Source: Erythrobacter sp. YT30 (lineage in GTDB: Bacteria > Pseudomonadota > Alphaproteobacteria > Sphingomonadales > Sphingomonadaceae). Taken from it: a DNA stretch of 64,000 bases. A program made the translations under genes and the position numbers. Below the pieces are notes generated by a model that was not told where the DNA came from, did no database searches, and worked only from the letters and a program-made list of their open reading frames with translations. The stretch spans positions 705,501-769,500 of the forward strand of contig NZ_LMAF01000002.1 in NCBI RefSeq assembly GCF_001542875.1, given 5' to 3'. This document shows positions 8,988 to 16,901 of this stretch, one piece after another; position 1 is the stretch's first letter, and each line of letters begins with the position of its first letter.

Positions 8988-10490
8988 CTAATTGGGAATT
9001 TGAGAGAGAGGGAACAAGGGGTGAATGCCCCATGGATTCGGCTCGTAGGCAGCGATGGCTCCGCGCACTAGTGACCAACGTACAGGCGCACCAAAGGGAA
9101 TAAACACCTGTTCTGCCAACAATACGGCATGAGCATCTGCAAGCACTCTTCTCTTTGCAGCGGGGTCACGCAGTTCGAGAGACGATTTTACAAGTGCATC
9201 AGCCGCTTCAGAACACAATCCGTTTCGCAGTTCGCAATTGAATTGATTTAGAAACCAGCGCGGAGATGAATATCGCGCGATCCTGTCACGCAATTCTACA
9301 TCTGCGGGTGCATCGTCAGCAACGCGAATGGTATTGACGCCTATCCCAGACCACGCGTCCCTTATCTGCCCAAACAATTGATCGTTTCCTGGTCCCGGCG
9401 GCAGTCTCAGGCGCACACGAGCCTGCTCTCCTGCTGAACGTTCCCAATTCGCTATCCGTGAGCTTGCAGTAGCCCGCCGGACATCCATGCTTTGATTGCT
9501 CCAGATTGCAATCGGGTTTGCGGCACTCTCTCCGACTGTTGCCGGCACGATTGTTGTCATGGGCTGCCAGCCGGCTAATCCGAATGGCTGGATCAAAGCT
9601 TCGCGATCAATTGCCATAGACAAAGCTTCTCGTCGGGCCGCATCGGCAAGCAATCCGTCGGCTGACAGAAATGCCAGCCCAAAAATTCCTTGCGTCGGAT
9701 CGATCTGGATCGTTCCTCGAGAGAGTGGACCCAATTCTGCCAGCGGGAGATCGGAAAGTTTTCCATTGAGAAGCAAGTCAATGTCGCCATTCGAAAAATC
9801 ATCGACCGCAGCCTTCGCTGGAAGCACGCGCAGATTGAGAGGCCTTGTCAGGCCTTCCCAATTGCGAACAGCTGGCAATCCACGACTTTCCGGAGGCAAG
9901 GCAGTAAGAGTTGAAAAGTCGTCCTCCTCACCGATTGCAAGGGTCATCGGCCCAGATCCATTGCCATTTTTCATCAGGCCCAGTTCCGGTTGAGCCAGCA
10001 GACGCAAGAATTCTGGCATTGGGCTCGAGAGACGCAGTTCGATCACGCGACCAGCCATCGCCCTAACTTCTTCCAGCTTGTCGAAGTCTAGTCCGAGAGA
10101 TGTGCCTTCGAGTTGGTCAACGGTGCGATCCAGAATGCGCGAGACCTCTTCAGCAGTGATCGGCTCACCGTCGGGCCAGGAGGCTTCACGCAGCTTGAAA
10201 GTGTAAAACAGGCCATCTGGGGAAACGTGCCATCGTTCGGCAAGATTAGGTAGAATCCTTCCAGAAGGATCAAGGGTGACCACACCTTCGCTCGTGGCAG
10301 CTCGCACGTGCTGGCCAGCAAAGGACAAGCGAAGACCCTTTTCACTCAAACCGTTGCCTTCGCCGATAAACGCGACATTGATTGGCCCATCCTGGCCAGA
10401 TTCCGCGCAAGAAAAAAGAAGCAACGCGAATGCCAGTTGCCAAAGGACAAGAAACAATCTGAAGGTAGGCTGCTTGCCGAGGTCTCGCAT
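8988..10490 (-). CDS. orphan ABC-type solute-binding lipoprotein (SBP_bac_5 family)
   Basis: About 500 residues from the ATG at 10490. A signal segment (FRLFLVLWQLAFALLLFSC) ends in a lipobox-like Cys, so an inner-membrane or periplasmic lipoprotein is expected. The mature part follows the oligopeptide-binding plan: LNPDP-like start replaced by SGRILPNLAERWHVSPDGLFYTFKLREASWP with the family motif of N-L-A-E-x-W and DG-x-x-YTF-L-R. Family members bind peptides, heme or nickel for an ABC importer, but no permease or ATPase gene is adjacent. Ligand cannot be inferred. Possibly serves a transporter encoded elsewhere or has a sensing role. Confidence 0.87.
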   Translation of the reverse strand: MRDLGKQPTFRLFLVLWQLAFALLLFSCAESGQDGPINVAFIGEGNGLSEKGLRLSFAGQHVRAATSEGVVTLDPSGRILPNLAERWHVSPDGLFYTFKLREASWPDGEPITAEEVSRILDRTVDQLEGTSLGLDFDKLEEVRAMAGRVIELRLSSPMPEFLRLLAQPELGLMKNGNGSGPMTLAIGEEDDFSTLTALPPESRGLPAVRNWEGLTRPLNLRVLPAKAAVDDFSNGDIDLLLNGKLSDLPLAELGPLSRGTIQIDPTQGIFGLAFLSADGLLADAARREALSMAIDREALIQPFGLAGWQPMTTIVPATVGESAANPIAIWSNQSMDVRRATASSRIANWERSAGEQARVRLRLPPGPGNDQLFGQIRDAWSGIGVNTIRVADDAPADVELRDRIARYSSPRWFLNQFNCELRNGLCSEAADALVKSSLELRDPAAKRRVLADAHAVLLAEQVFIPFGAPVRWSLVRGAIAAYEPNPWGIHPLFPLSQIPN

Positions 10491-10592
10491 AGTGAGCCCG
10501 TATACAATCAAATTTCGGCTTTGGCCCAGACTTAAAGACGGTTTCGAATGTGAAGTGCTCTAGACCAAAGCAATGCGGCCAAGAACGCGATC

Positions 10593-10970
10593 TTAGATTT
10601 TGCGAACACTTTCCTGGCTCGGCGGCTTGGGCGCCTTATGCGCCCAGGAACGCTCAATCGTACTGGCGTCATTATCTGAAGCTACATCGAGTGGGCGCCG
10701 AGCCAATTGGGAATCGATTTCATCATCGAAAGCGATGCCGAAACGGTTGTCTTGAACCCAGGCAACGCTTCCATGAACCACGCCAATATTCCTCAGCTCG
10801 ATTTCGAGCCGATTTCCGCGCTGTACGCGCATTGAGCCCTCGCCCATCATGCCGCCATCGGAAAGGTTGCGAACACGGACGCGATGGGTTGCGCCTTGTT
10901 GCTCAACACGGATATTGGCGAGCAAAAACAGGCTGTCGCGCGAGACGCTGCGTGTTTCAAGATTTGTCAT
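10593..10970 (-). CDS. PilZ domain protein (candidate c-di-GMP receptor)
   Basis: 125 residues. The PilZ pattern is present: R-rich N-terminus (ETRSVSRDSLFLLANIRV), RVRVRNLSDGGMMGEG (the N/D-x-S-x-x-G element) and VVHGSVAWVQDNRFGIAFDDEID. The RxxxR part of the c-di-GMP motif is not a perfect match, so ligand binding is likely but not certain. Small single-domain PilZ proteins of this type regulate motility, surface attachment or polysaccharide export. The upstream region (10971-11164) carries a TTAA-N7-TTAA sequence resembling a CtrA site. Confidence 0.88.
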   Translation of the reverse strand: MTNLETRSVSRDSLFLLANIRVEQQGATHRVRVRNLSDGGMMGEGSMRVQRGNRLEIELRNIGVVHGSVAWVQDNRFGIAFDDEIDSQLARRPLDVASDNDASTIERSWAHKAPKPPSQESVRKI

Positions 10971-11073
10971 GAACGACCCGCTCCTACTTCGGAAGTCTTA
11001 TTTGTAGCCTGGAGGCAGGTTGTTGAGAGCCCGCCCTTTTTCAATATTCGGACCATGCGCTAATTTTACGCAA

Positions 11074-11088
11074 TTAATGGTACGTTAA
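11074..11088 (-). promoter_or_regulatory. CtrA-like binding site upstream of PilZ gene
   Basis: On the minus strand the sequence reads TTAACGTACCATTAA, i.e. TTAA-N7-TTAA (TTAAC-N6-TTAA), matching the CtrA consensus known from Caulobacter and conserved in alphaproteobacteria. It lies about 105-120 bases upstream of the PilZ start codon and about 75 bases from the dksA stop. Whether it is used is inference; the presence of divK in the window shows that at least part of the CtrA control pathway exists in this genome. Confidence 0.5.
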
Positions 11089-11164
11089 ACGCTCACCGTA
11101 GCGCGGCCCTCGTAAACGCGTTGTCCCAAACTGGGACAGCATTCCGTCCATTGGTTCACGTATC

Positions 11165-11623
11165 TTAGTCCTCGCGTGAGACCTTTTCCCGCCTTTCATG
11201 AGCCTCTTGCGCTTCCACGGTCATGGTTGCGACAGGCCGGGCTATCAAACGCCGCAAACCGATTGGGTCGCCGGTCACCTCGCAATAACCGTATTCTCCT
11301 TCATCGATACGGCGAAGTGCGGCATCAATCTTCGAGACAAGCTTGCGCTGACGATCCCGGGTGCGCAATTCGATACCCCAATCGGTTTCGCTGGAGGCGC
11401 GGTCGTTAAGATCTGGCTCGCGTATTGGTCCGTCCTGCAGGGACTGAAGCGTTTGATCTGCTGCGCTTCGGATCGACCGCTTCCATTCGATTAACAGCAT
11501 GCGAAAATAATTCTGCTGTTGGGTGTTCATGTAGTTCTCGTCATCGCTCGGAACATAGCCCGGCGGAAGCGCGTCTTTCACTCTCTCGAGAGCATCGATT
11601 TCTTTAGAGGTGGCGGTGGCCAT
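11165..11623 (-). CDS. dksA: RNA polymerase-binding transcription factor DksA (degenerate zinc finger)
   Basis: Binds the RNA polymerase secondary channel and acts with ppGpp in stringent control. 152 residues from the ATG at 11623 (SD GAGAG); an upstream TTG in frame is less likely. The coiled-coil tip shows D71-x-x-D74-x-A76 in PDLNDRA, identical in spacing to E. coli. The C-terminal zinc-ribbon is EGEYGYCEVTGDPIGLRRLIARP: only Cys114 remains of four expected Cys, the others being Thr/Ala-type replacements (GYCEVTG, VATMTVEAQEA). This is the common alphaproteobacterial form and implies zinc-independent folding. Confidence 0.94.
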   Translation of the reverse strand: MATATSKEIDALERVKDALPPGYVPSDDENYMNTQQQNYFRMLLIEWKRSIRSAADQTLQSLQDGPIREPDLNDRASSETDWGIELRTRDRQRKLVSKIDAALRRIDEGEYGYCEVTGDPIGLRRLIARPVATMTVEAQEAHERREKVSRED

Positions 11624-11858
11624 ATGGTTCTCTCGTCCCAAAATATCCCCTCGAGATCGTCCCGTCCTGACGCTTCCATCGATACCAATCCGACGTGCTA
11701 TCCAGACACAGCCGAACTCCCTTGAGCGGCCCTATAGGCAACCCTCGAACCCCGCACAAGCAGCTTTCAGAAATCTTGCGCCAAATTCAAAAAAGGCATT
11801 GGCAAATCAGGCTCTGCACACGCTTAAAGTGTCACTAGGTGTAAAAAGAGCGAGGCTG
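11624..11858. other. intergenic region between dksA and the Sel1-like gene
   Basis: About 320 bases separate the divergent dksA (11623) and Sel1-like (11942) starts. Apart from the CtrA-like box at 11859 I see no open frame with family similarity, tRNA or strong hairpin. It presumably holds the dksA promoter and leader. Confidence 0.5.
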
Positions 11859-11873
11859 TTAACCAATTGTTGA
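11859..11873 (+). promoter_or_regulatory. imperfect CtrA-like site upstream of Sel1-like gene
   Basis: TTAACCAATTGTTGA fits TTAA-N7-TTAA with one mismatch (TTGA for the second half) and has the favoured C after the first TTAA. It lies about 70 bases before the Sel1-like ATG. One mismatch sites occur by chance fairly often, so confidence is low. Confidence 0.3.
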
Positions 11874-11941
11874 CCATGATCCGTGATCTCTTGGATTGAG
11901 CGATGCGCAGGGGGGCGGATCGCCAAAACGGGGAAATACAA

Positions 11942-12271
11942 ATGCAACTGACCAAGATTGATGCGAGTCAGGCAAATAAGCTTGATGACAATGAGGCCGA
12001 TCTTTTGATCGCCACGTGTTTAGCCGCAGCCTCACAAGGAGATGTTTCTGCCTTGTTTGACCTCGGGGTCGCTTACTCCACTGCAAGCCATGGCTGTGAC
12101 TCTGATCTGGTCGAGGCGCACAAATGGTTCAATCTCGCTGCGTCCCGAGGCCATGAAGAGGCCGCTTGGTGCCGCGCAGATATCTCGGAAGAAATGACCG
12201 CCCGCGAGATCGCAGAAGCTCAGCGCAGAGCGCGTCAATGGTTATCCGAGGAACGTCAGAAAGCCGCGTAA
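11942..12271 (+). CDS. small Sel1-like repeat protein
   Basis: 109 residues from the ATG at 11942 (GGGGAAAT upstream). The middle contains a Sel1/TPR-like repeat: ASQGDVSALFDLGVAYSTA and DLVEAHKWFNLAASRGHEEAAWCRADIS, with the A-x-x-x-G-x-x-x-A and H-K-W-F-N-L-A-A patterns typical of Sel1. The C-terminus is Arg/Glu-rich. Sel1 repeats are protein interaction modules; this single-domain form is common in alphaproteobacteria and its partner is unknown. Convergent with the DUF482 gene, whose stop is 6 bases away. Confidence 0.85.
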   Translation: MQLTKIDASQANKLDDNEADLLIATCLAAASQGDVSALFDLGVAYSTASHGCDSDLVEAHKWFNLAASRGHEEAAWCRADISEEMTAREIAEAQRRARQWLSEERQKAA

Positions 12272-12277
12272 GCTATT

Positions 12278-13414
12278 TCAGGTTTCCGACCTGAAAGGCG
12301 TGCGGCGACCAAGCATATCCTGATCCATTGAGACGCTTTCTTTCTCGCGTTCCAGAAAATCTGCAACGGCTGCACGAAAACCAGCGTCGGCAAACCAGTG
12401 AGTGGAAAATGTCTGTACTGGTTCATATCCGCGAGCAAGCTTGTGTCCGCCCTGCGCGCCAGCTTCGACTCGTTTGAGACCGAGTTCGATCGCAATATCT
12501 ATCGCTTGATAATAGCAAAGCTCAAAATGGAGGAACTTCACATCCCGAGCGCAGCCCCAGTACCTACCGTAAAGCGCATCTGATCCTACAAAGTTAAGCG
12601 CACCTGCGATCGGCAAGTCATTCTCATATGCCAAGATCAAGACCATCCGCGATCCCATTCGTTCGCCAAGGAGCGTGAATGCATCGCGCGTCAGGTACGG
12701 CGTTCCCCATTTTCGCGCGCCTGTGTCCTGATAAAAGATCCAGAATGCGTCCCAGTGCTCCTGTTTGATATCATCACCAGACAGTCGCGCGATCCTCAGA
12801 TCGCATTGTGCTGCTTGTCGTTCTTTGCGCAGGTTCTTGCGTTTTCTCGAGGCTAATGAGCCGAGATAGCCTTCAAAGTCATCGTAGTCTCGATTGAACC
12901 AGTGAAACTGAATATCAGTCCGGACCAGCCAGTCTTGAGCCTCAAACAATCGTACCTGCTCCTCTTCAACAAAAGTCGCGTGAGCTGACGAAAATTCATT
13001 CTGCAGGCAGACGGCTTCTGCGCCTTTTAATAGATAAGGCGCAAACGCGGGGTCCAACAACAAAAGCCGAGGACCGTTCGCAGGCGTAAATGGTGATGCG
13101 ATTTGAAGCTTGGGGTAGTATCGGCCGCCTGCGCGGTGCAAAGCATCGGCCCAAGAATGATCGAAGACGTATTCGCCCTGACTATGACCTTTCGCATAGC
13201 TGGGAAGTGCGGCGAGTATTTGGCCATTGTTATCAGTAATTGTGATGGGAGCTGGCTCCCACCCTGTGCCAGCGCCGACGCTTCCAGAATCTTCAAGCGC
13301 TGATAAGAATTCGTGGCTCACAAATGGATTATTCACACCGCCAAGTGCATTCCATTCTTCAGCATCAAGGCTTCCCACAGAAGGTGCCAGGCGCACTGTC
13401 AGCTCATCGTTCAA
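12278..13414 (-). CDS. DUF482 / COG3146 GNAT-like acyltransferase family protein
   Basis: 378 residues from a TTG codon at 13414, the best start between the upstream ridA stop and the conserved N-terminus. Recognisable COG3146 motifs are EEWNALGG, NPFVSHEFLSALEDSG, a fully conserved Arg/Lys-rich helix RKRKNLRKERQAA and KLARGYEPVQTFSTHWFAD near the C-terminus. The family has the tandem GNAT fold seen in FemAB-like peptidyltransferases; a role in cell-wall or peptide modification is suggested by family naming only. Last gene of the DUF3572-HAD-RidA-DUF482 operon. Confidence 0.88.
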   Translation of the reverse strand: MNDELTVRLAPSVGSLDAEEWNALGGVNNPFVSHEFLSALEDSGSVGAGTGWEPAPITITDNNGQILAALPSYAKGHSQGEYVFDHSWADALHRAGGRYYPKLQIASPFTPANGPRLLLLDPAFAPYLLKGAEAVCLQNEFSSAHATFVEEEQVRLFEAQDWLVRTDIQFHWFNRDYDDFEGYLGSLASRKRKNLRKERQAAQCDLRIARLSGDDIKQEHWDAFWIFYQDTGARKWGTPYLTRDAFTLLGERMGSRMVLILAYENDLPIAGALNFVGSDALYGRYWGCARDVKFLHFELCYYQAIDIAIELGLKRVEAGAQGGHKLARGYEPVQTFSTHWFADAGFRAAVADFLEREKESVSMDQDMLGRRTPFRSET

Positions 13415-13441
13415 AGGAGCTCCGTTCGAGGTGAGAATTCT

Positions 13442-13897
13442 TCAAGCGGTGATCGCAATTATCGCATCCACTTCAACTGCTGCCCCCAAAGGCAATGCTG
13501 GCACACCTACAGCAGCGCGCGCATGGCGCCCCCTCTCGCCAAACACTTCGAACATAAGATCGGAGGCGCCATTGGCGACCTTGGGCTGATCGATAAAATC
13601 TGCGGTCGAGTTGACGAAAGCGCCGAGCTTTACGATCCGATCTACGTGCTCAATCAAATCTGCAGCCTGGAGTTGCGCGAGGATCATCAATCCGCACAGA
13701 CGCGCGGCATCCATGCCATCTTCAACATCAAGATCGGCACCCAATTGACCGGTAATCAACTTACCATTCCTAAATGGTAGCTGGCCAGAGACATGCGCGA
13801 AACCGTTTACGTCAACAATCGGTACATAGCTGGCAACAGGTGCGGCCGCTTCCGGTAGCGAAATACCAAGCTCGTCAAGCTTCGCTGCAATAGTCAT
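13442..13897 (-). CDS. RidA family (YjgF/UK114) protein
   Basis: 151 residues from the ATG at 13897, five bases after the HAD gene stop. Canonical RidA deaminates reactive enamine/imine intermediates from PLP enzymes. Here the sequence belongs to the longer YjgF-like subgroup: VNGFAHVSGQLPFRNGKLITGQLG, DAARLCGLMILAQLQAADL and VGVPALPLGAAVEVDAIIAIT with RAAVGVPALP as the substrate-site segment. Canonical RidA has Arg105 in a similar RAAV context, which is kept. This subgroup usually lacks a proven deaminase role. Tight spacing to HAD suggests co-expression. Confidence 0.9.
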   Translation of the reverse strand: MTIAAKLDELGISLPEAAAPVASYVPIVDVNGFAHVSGQLPFRNGKLITGQLGADLDVEDGMDAARLCGLMILAQLQAADLIEHVDRIVKLGAFVNSTADFIDQPKVANGASDLMFEVFGERGRHARAAVGVPALPLGAAVEVDAIIAITA

Positions 13898-13902
13898 CGC
13901 GA

Positions 13903-14523
13903 TCAAACCTCTATTCGTTTCTTAATCCAAGGCAGAGCGTCGGCCCACTTATCGATCCGCGCATCAGCATGACCGATCTCAAAAGCACAATCGATGTCAT
14001 TGGCGATCATTGGCTCACCGCACATGTGGAGCCTAATTGTCTCCGGCACCGTCTCAGAAGCTGAGCGGTGATGCTGAGCAAGATCGTCAATGAACAAAGC
14101 GCGGCTTGGCTGATGTTCATCAATGATCTTTTGCAAAGCTGGGCCTTTAGGGCCTTGATTGGTATACACAGGAGCGATCAGGCCATGCGATGCCAATTGC
14201 TCGGCGCGCTTCTCTCGGTTTTCATCAACAAGGTTTGTGAGGACAACAACGTCGGCGTAATCCGCCAATTCATTGATCGCTGTGACCGCGCCTTGGATGG
14301 GATGTTGACGGTCCATTTCCGTCTTGAAGAAGTCACCAAGCTTCCGCCAGATATCCGCTGCTTCAAGCAGCCTTCCGCTATGCTGCCATCTCAACGCCTC
14401 ACCAAAATTCGCGCCGTCCAACTTGAAGTCCACCCCTTGGGTCTCCTCCAGCCAAATTTTGAAGGGCGCGACCATGTGCAGAATGACTTCATCGCAATCT
14501 GTGATGATCAGTGGGCGACTCAT
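13903..14523 (-). CDS. HAD superfamily hydrolase
   Basis: 206 residues. Motif I is DCDEV (8-12, D-x-D-x-V), motif II VVVLTNL, and the motif III/IV region is LFIDDLAQHH, giving a complete HAD catalytic set for a phosphatase-like reaction. A helical cap lies between residues 15 and 90. The substrate is unknown. Start ATG overlaps the DUF3572 stop by four bases (ATGA), indicating translational coupling, and ridA follows after five bases. Confidence 0.88.
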   Translation of the reverse strand: MSRPLIITDCDEVILHMVAPFKIWLEETQGVDFKLDGANFGEALRWQHSGRLLEAADIWRKLGDFFKTEMDRQHPIQGAVTAINELADYADVVVLTNLVDENREKRAEQLASHGLIAPVYTNQGPKGPALQKIIDEHQPSRALFIDDLAQHHRSASETVPETIRLHMCGEPMIANDIDCAFEIGHADARIDKWADALPWIKKRIEV

Positions 14524-14843
14524 TGGGCTAGCTCCTGATGCGCTGCAACTATCTCTTCCGGCGTTGTGGCGAGGGCCTCAGCTGCTTTGATCAAGTCGGG
14601 CTCATAATTGGTCAAGAACTCCAGAATCGACGCCAATACAGCGTCGTCGGCGAGGCCATTGCGTAATGCATCCGGATCAAGTCCGGTCATGGCCATGTAG
14701 CGCTCTGCCCTCTCAGCGTCTCCCACTAACCAGCCAATTGCTGCCAAAGCGAGTGTTTGCGCTGACAAGGAGTTGTCCTCGAAACGAGAATCAGGAGGCT
14801 GCGGGATTGTGAAAGCCTTTTCGTAAGAGTATTTGTCGCCCAT
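14520..14843 (-). CDS. DUF3572 family protein
   Basis: 107 residues, mostly helical: SLSAQTLALAAIGWLVGDAERAERYMAMTGLDPDALR and ASILEFLTNYEPDLIKAAEALAT match the DUF3572 family, which in alphaproteobacteria commonly lies next to divK, as here. Function is unknown. Its ATG is only 20 bases from the divergent divK GTG, so the two promoters must overlap each other's coding or leader sequences. First gene of the DUF3572-HAD-RidA-DUF482 operon. Confidence 0.9.
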   Translation of the reverse strand: MGDKYSYEKAFTIPQPPDSRFEDNSLSAQTLALAAIGWLVGDAERAERYMAMTGLDPDALRNGLADDAVLASILEFLTNYEPDLIKAAEALATTPEEIVAAHQELAQ

Positions 14844-14863
14844 TGGCGGAGAAGAGGTAATTA

Positions 14864-15232
14864 GTGTCGAAACGGATTATGGTTGTTGAGGACAACGACC
14901 TCAACCGTAAATTGTTCTGCGACGTACTTAAGGCAAATGGCTTTGATGTTGCATCGGTTGCAGACGGCAGGTCAGTGATTGAGTTGGCGAAAGACTATTC
15001 GCCTGACCTTATCATAATGGATATCCAGCTACCTGGCGTCTCAGGCATTGATCTCATACAGACTGCCAGAGAGGAAAGCCTGCTGCAGAAAGTTCCGATT
15101 TTAGCCGTGACAGCCTTTGCGGCCAAAGGAGACGAGGAAAGGGTGATATCCGCTGGCGCCACAAAGTACCTTGCAAAGCCGGTTTCAATCGTTCCTTTCA
15201 TGGGAGCGGTTATGGAAATGATCAATAGTTAG
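14864..15232 (+). CDS. divK: cell-cycle response regulator DivK
   Basis: Single-domain CheY-like receiver that relays polar kinase state (PleC/DivJ in Caulobacter) to the CckA-CtrA pathway. 122 residues from a GTG with GAAGAGG upstream. Acid pocket E9-D10-D12 region (VVEDNDLNRKLF), phosphoacceptor Asp53 in LIIMDIQLPG, Thr in AVTAFAAKGDEE and Lys in YLAKPVSI are all present. In Caulobacter pleD follows divK; here an ACP and serine palmitoyltransferase follow instead, after 154 bases. High similarity of the DLNRKLF and MDIQLPGVSG segments to DivK makes the orthology likely. Confidence 0.92.
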   Translation: MSKRIMVVEDNDLNRKLFCDVLKANGFDVASVADGRSVIELAKDYSPDLIIMDIQLPGVSGIDLIQTAREESLLQKVPILAVTAFAAKGDEERVISAGATKYLAKPVSIVPFMGAVMEMINS

Positions 15233-15386
15233 AATGGCATAGCATTCTTTGCCGCCAAACGCTGCTTGCAAATGGTTGCTCAATGACCAAATTCTCGCCA
15301 GACCAATAGGACAAGCCACCCAACGCAGCCAATGAGTATCGCTGCCTTGGTTCTTTCTCCGAATTTCAGCCAAAGGATTTCAAAAT

Positions 15387-15629
15387 ATGGATATCGCAGA
15401 AGTCGATAAGCGTATCCGCGCCCTTATTGAGCCCTTCAATAAAAAAGGTGTCGAGATCAAAGATAGCACGACATTCGCGAATGATCTGGAGTTTGACAGC
15501 CTGACCGTAATGGACTTCGTCGCTGAGATTGAAGACGAATTCGACATAATCATAAGTATGAATCAACAGGCTGAGATCGAGAATTATGGTCAGCTCGTGA
15601 CAGCAGTGCACAAGCTGCAGGATAGCTGA
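15387..15629 (+). CDS. acyl carrier protein associated with sphingolipid synthesis
   Basis: 80 residues. The phosphopantetheine site is Ser38 in LEFDSLTVMD (a DSL motif), followed by the acidic recognition helix DFVAEIEDEFDI. It lies 12 bases before the serine palmitoyltransferase start. In Caulobacter a dedicated ACP next to spt donates the acyl chain to SPT in place of acyl-CoA; the same arrangement here suggests the same role (inference from synteny). It is distinct from a housekeeping fatty-acid ACP by its context. Confidence 0.92.
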   Translation: MDIAEVDKRIRALIEPFNKKGVEIKDSTTFANDLEFDSLTVMDFVAEIEDEFDIIISMNQQAEIENYGQLVTAVHKLQDS

Positions 15630-15641
15630 TAGAGAACGGCC

Positions 15642-16889
15642 ATGACTGATATCCTAACCAACTCTGCGCCTGAGACAGACGCTCCAAAAGGCGATCTCCT
15701 CTCCAAGTTTGACGGAATGATTGAGCTTCGCGAGACAGTTCTCGCAACAGGAGTCGAAGATCCGTACAATTTAGTAATGGAGAAGGTCCTTTCTCCAACC
15801 CGCGCCATTTGCAATGGGCGCGACACGATCCTTCTCGGTACTTATAATTACATGGGCATGACGTTCGATCCTGACGTATTGGACGCAGGCAAAGATGCTC
15901 TTGAGAAATATGGCTCTGGCACGACGGGAAGCCGCGTTCTGAACGGAACCTATCAGGGTCACAAAGAATGCGAAGACGCCCTCAAAGAATTTTACGGCAT
16001 GGATCATGCCATGGTATTTTCAACTGGCTATCAAGCCAATCTGGGAATCATCTCGACCATTGCAGGCAAGGGCGATTACATCGTGCTTGATATCGATAGC
16101 CACGCGTCAATCTATGATGGTTGCGCAATGGGCAAAGCAGAAATCGTGCCTTTCAAACACAACGATATCGAGGCGATGGAAAAGCGTCTTCGCCGTATTC
16201 CGGAAGAGGCAGGAAAGCTGGTCATTCTGGAAGGTGTGTATTCGATGCTTGGGGACGTCGCGCCGCTCAAAGAGATGATCGCGATTGCCAAAAAGTACGG
16301 CGCGATGGTCCTCGTCGATGAAGCGCACTCAATGGGCTTCATCGGAGAAAAAGGACGCGGTGTGGCCGAGGATCAAGGCGTTCTCGATGATGTCGATTTC
16401 ATCATTGGTACGTTTTCGAAAAGCGTGGGGACTGTCGGCGGATTTTGCGTCTCAAACCATCCGAAATTCGACATTTTGCGGCTAGTTTGTCGCCCATACG
16501 TTTTCACTGCAAGCCTTCCGCCAAGCGTGGTGGCAACGGCAGTGACATCAATTCGAAAGTTGATGCACGGCGCCAACAAGCGAGCACATCTTTGGGAGAA
16601 TTCAAAGACACTTCACCGAGGATTAATTGAGTTGGGCTTCCCGCTGGGCACTGAGGAACCGCAAAGTGCCATCGTCGCGGTGATCATGCCCAATCTCGAA
16701 CGAGGCGCTATGATGTGGGAGGCGCTTCTGAAAGAAGGGCTTTACGTGAACCTTGCGAGGCCTCCGGCAACGCCCGCCGGGATGACTCTGCTTCGCTGTT
16801 CGCTCTGTGCTGAGCATTCCGCTGAAGAAGTTCAGACAATCCTTCAAATGTTTGAACGTGCCGGAAAGGCAGTAGGGATCATTTCCTGA
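15642..16889 (+). CDS. spt: serine palmitoyltransferase
   Basis: PLP enzyme condensing L-serine with an acyl thioester to give 3-ketosphinganine, first step of sphingolipid synthesis; cytosolic homodimer in sphingomonads. 415 residues. The alpha-oxoamine synthase signatures are NYMGMTFDP, GSGTTGSRVLNGT, LVDEAHSMGFIGEKGRG and the PLP lysine K260 in TFSKSVGTVGGF. The YGSGTTGSR and HASIYDG segments fit SPT better than KBL or AONS. Partner ACP is directly upstream. Glycosphingolipids replace lipopolysaccharide in many Sphingomonadales, consistent with the organism suggested. Confidence 0.93.
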   Translation: MTDILTNSAPETDAPKGDLLSKFDGMIELRETVLATGVEDPYNLVMEKVLSPTRAICNGRDTILLGTYNYMGMTFDPDVLDAGKDALEKYGSGTTGSRVLNGTYQGHKECEDALKEFYGMDHAMVFSTGYQANLGIISTIAGKGDYIVLDIDSHASIYDGCAMGKAEIVPFKHNDIEAMEKRLRRIPEEAGKLVILEGVYSMLGDVAPLKEMIAIAKKYGAMVLVDEAHSMGFIGEKGRGVAEDQGVLDDVDFIIGTFSKSVGTVGGFCVSNHPKFDILRLVCRPYVFTASLPPSVVATAVTSIRKLMHGANKRAHLWENSKTLHRGLIELGFPLGTEEPQSAIVAVIMPNLERGAMMWEALLKEGLYVNLARPPATPAGMTLLRCSLCAEHSAEEVQTILQMFERAGKAVGIIS

Positions 16890-16901
16890 TCTCCTGGCTT
16901 T

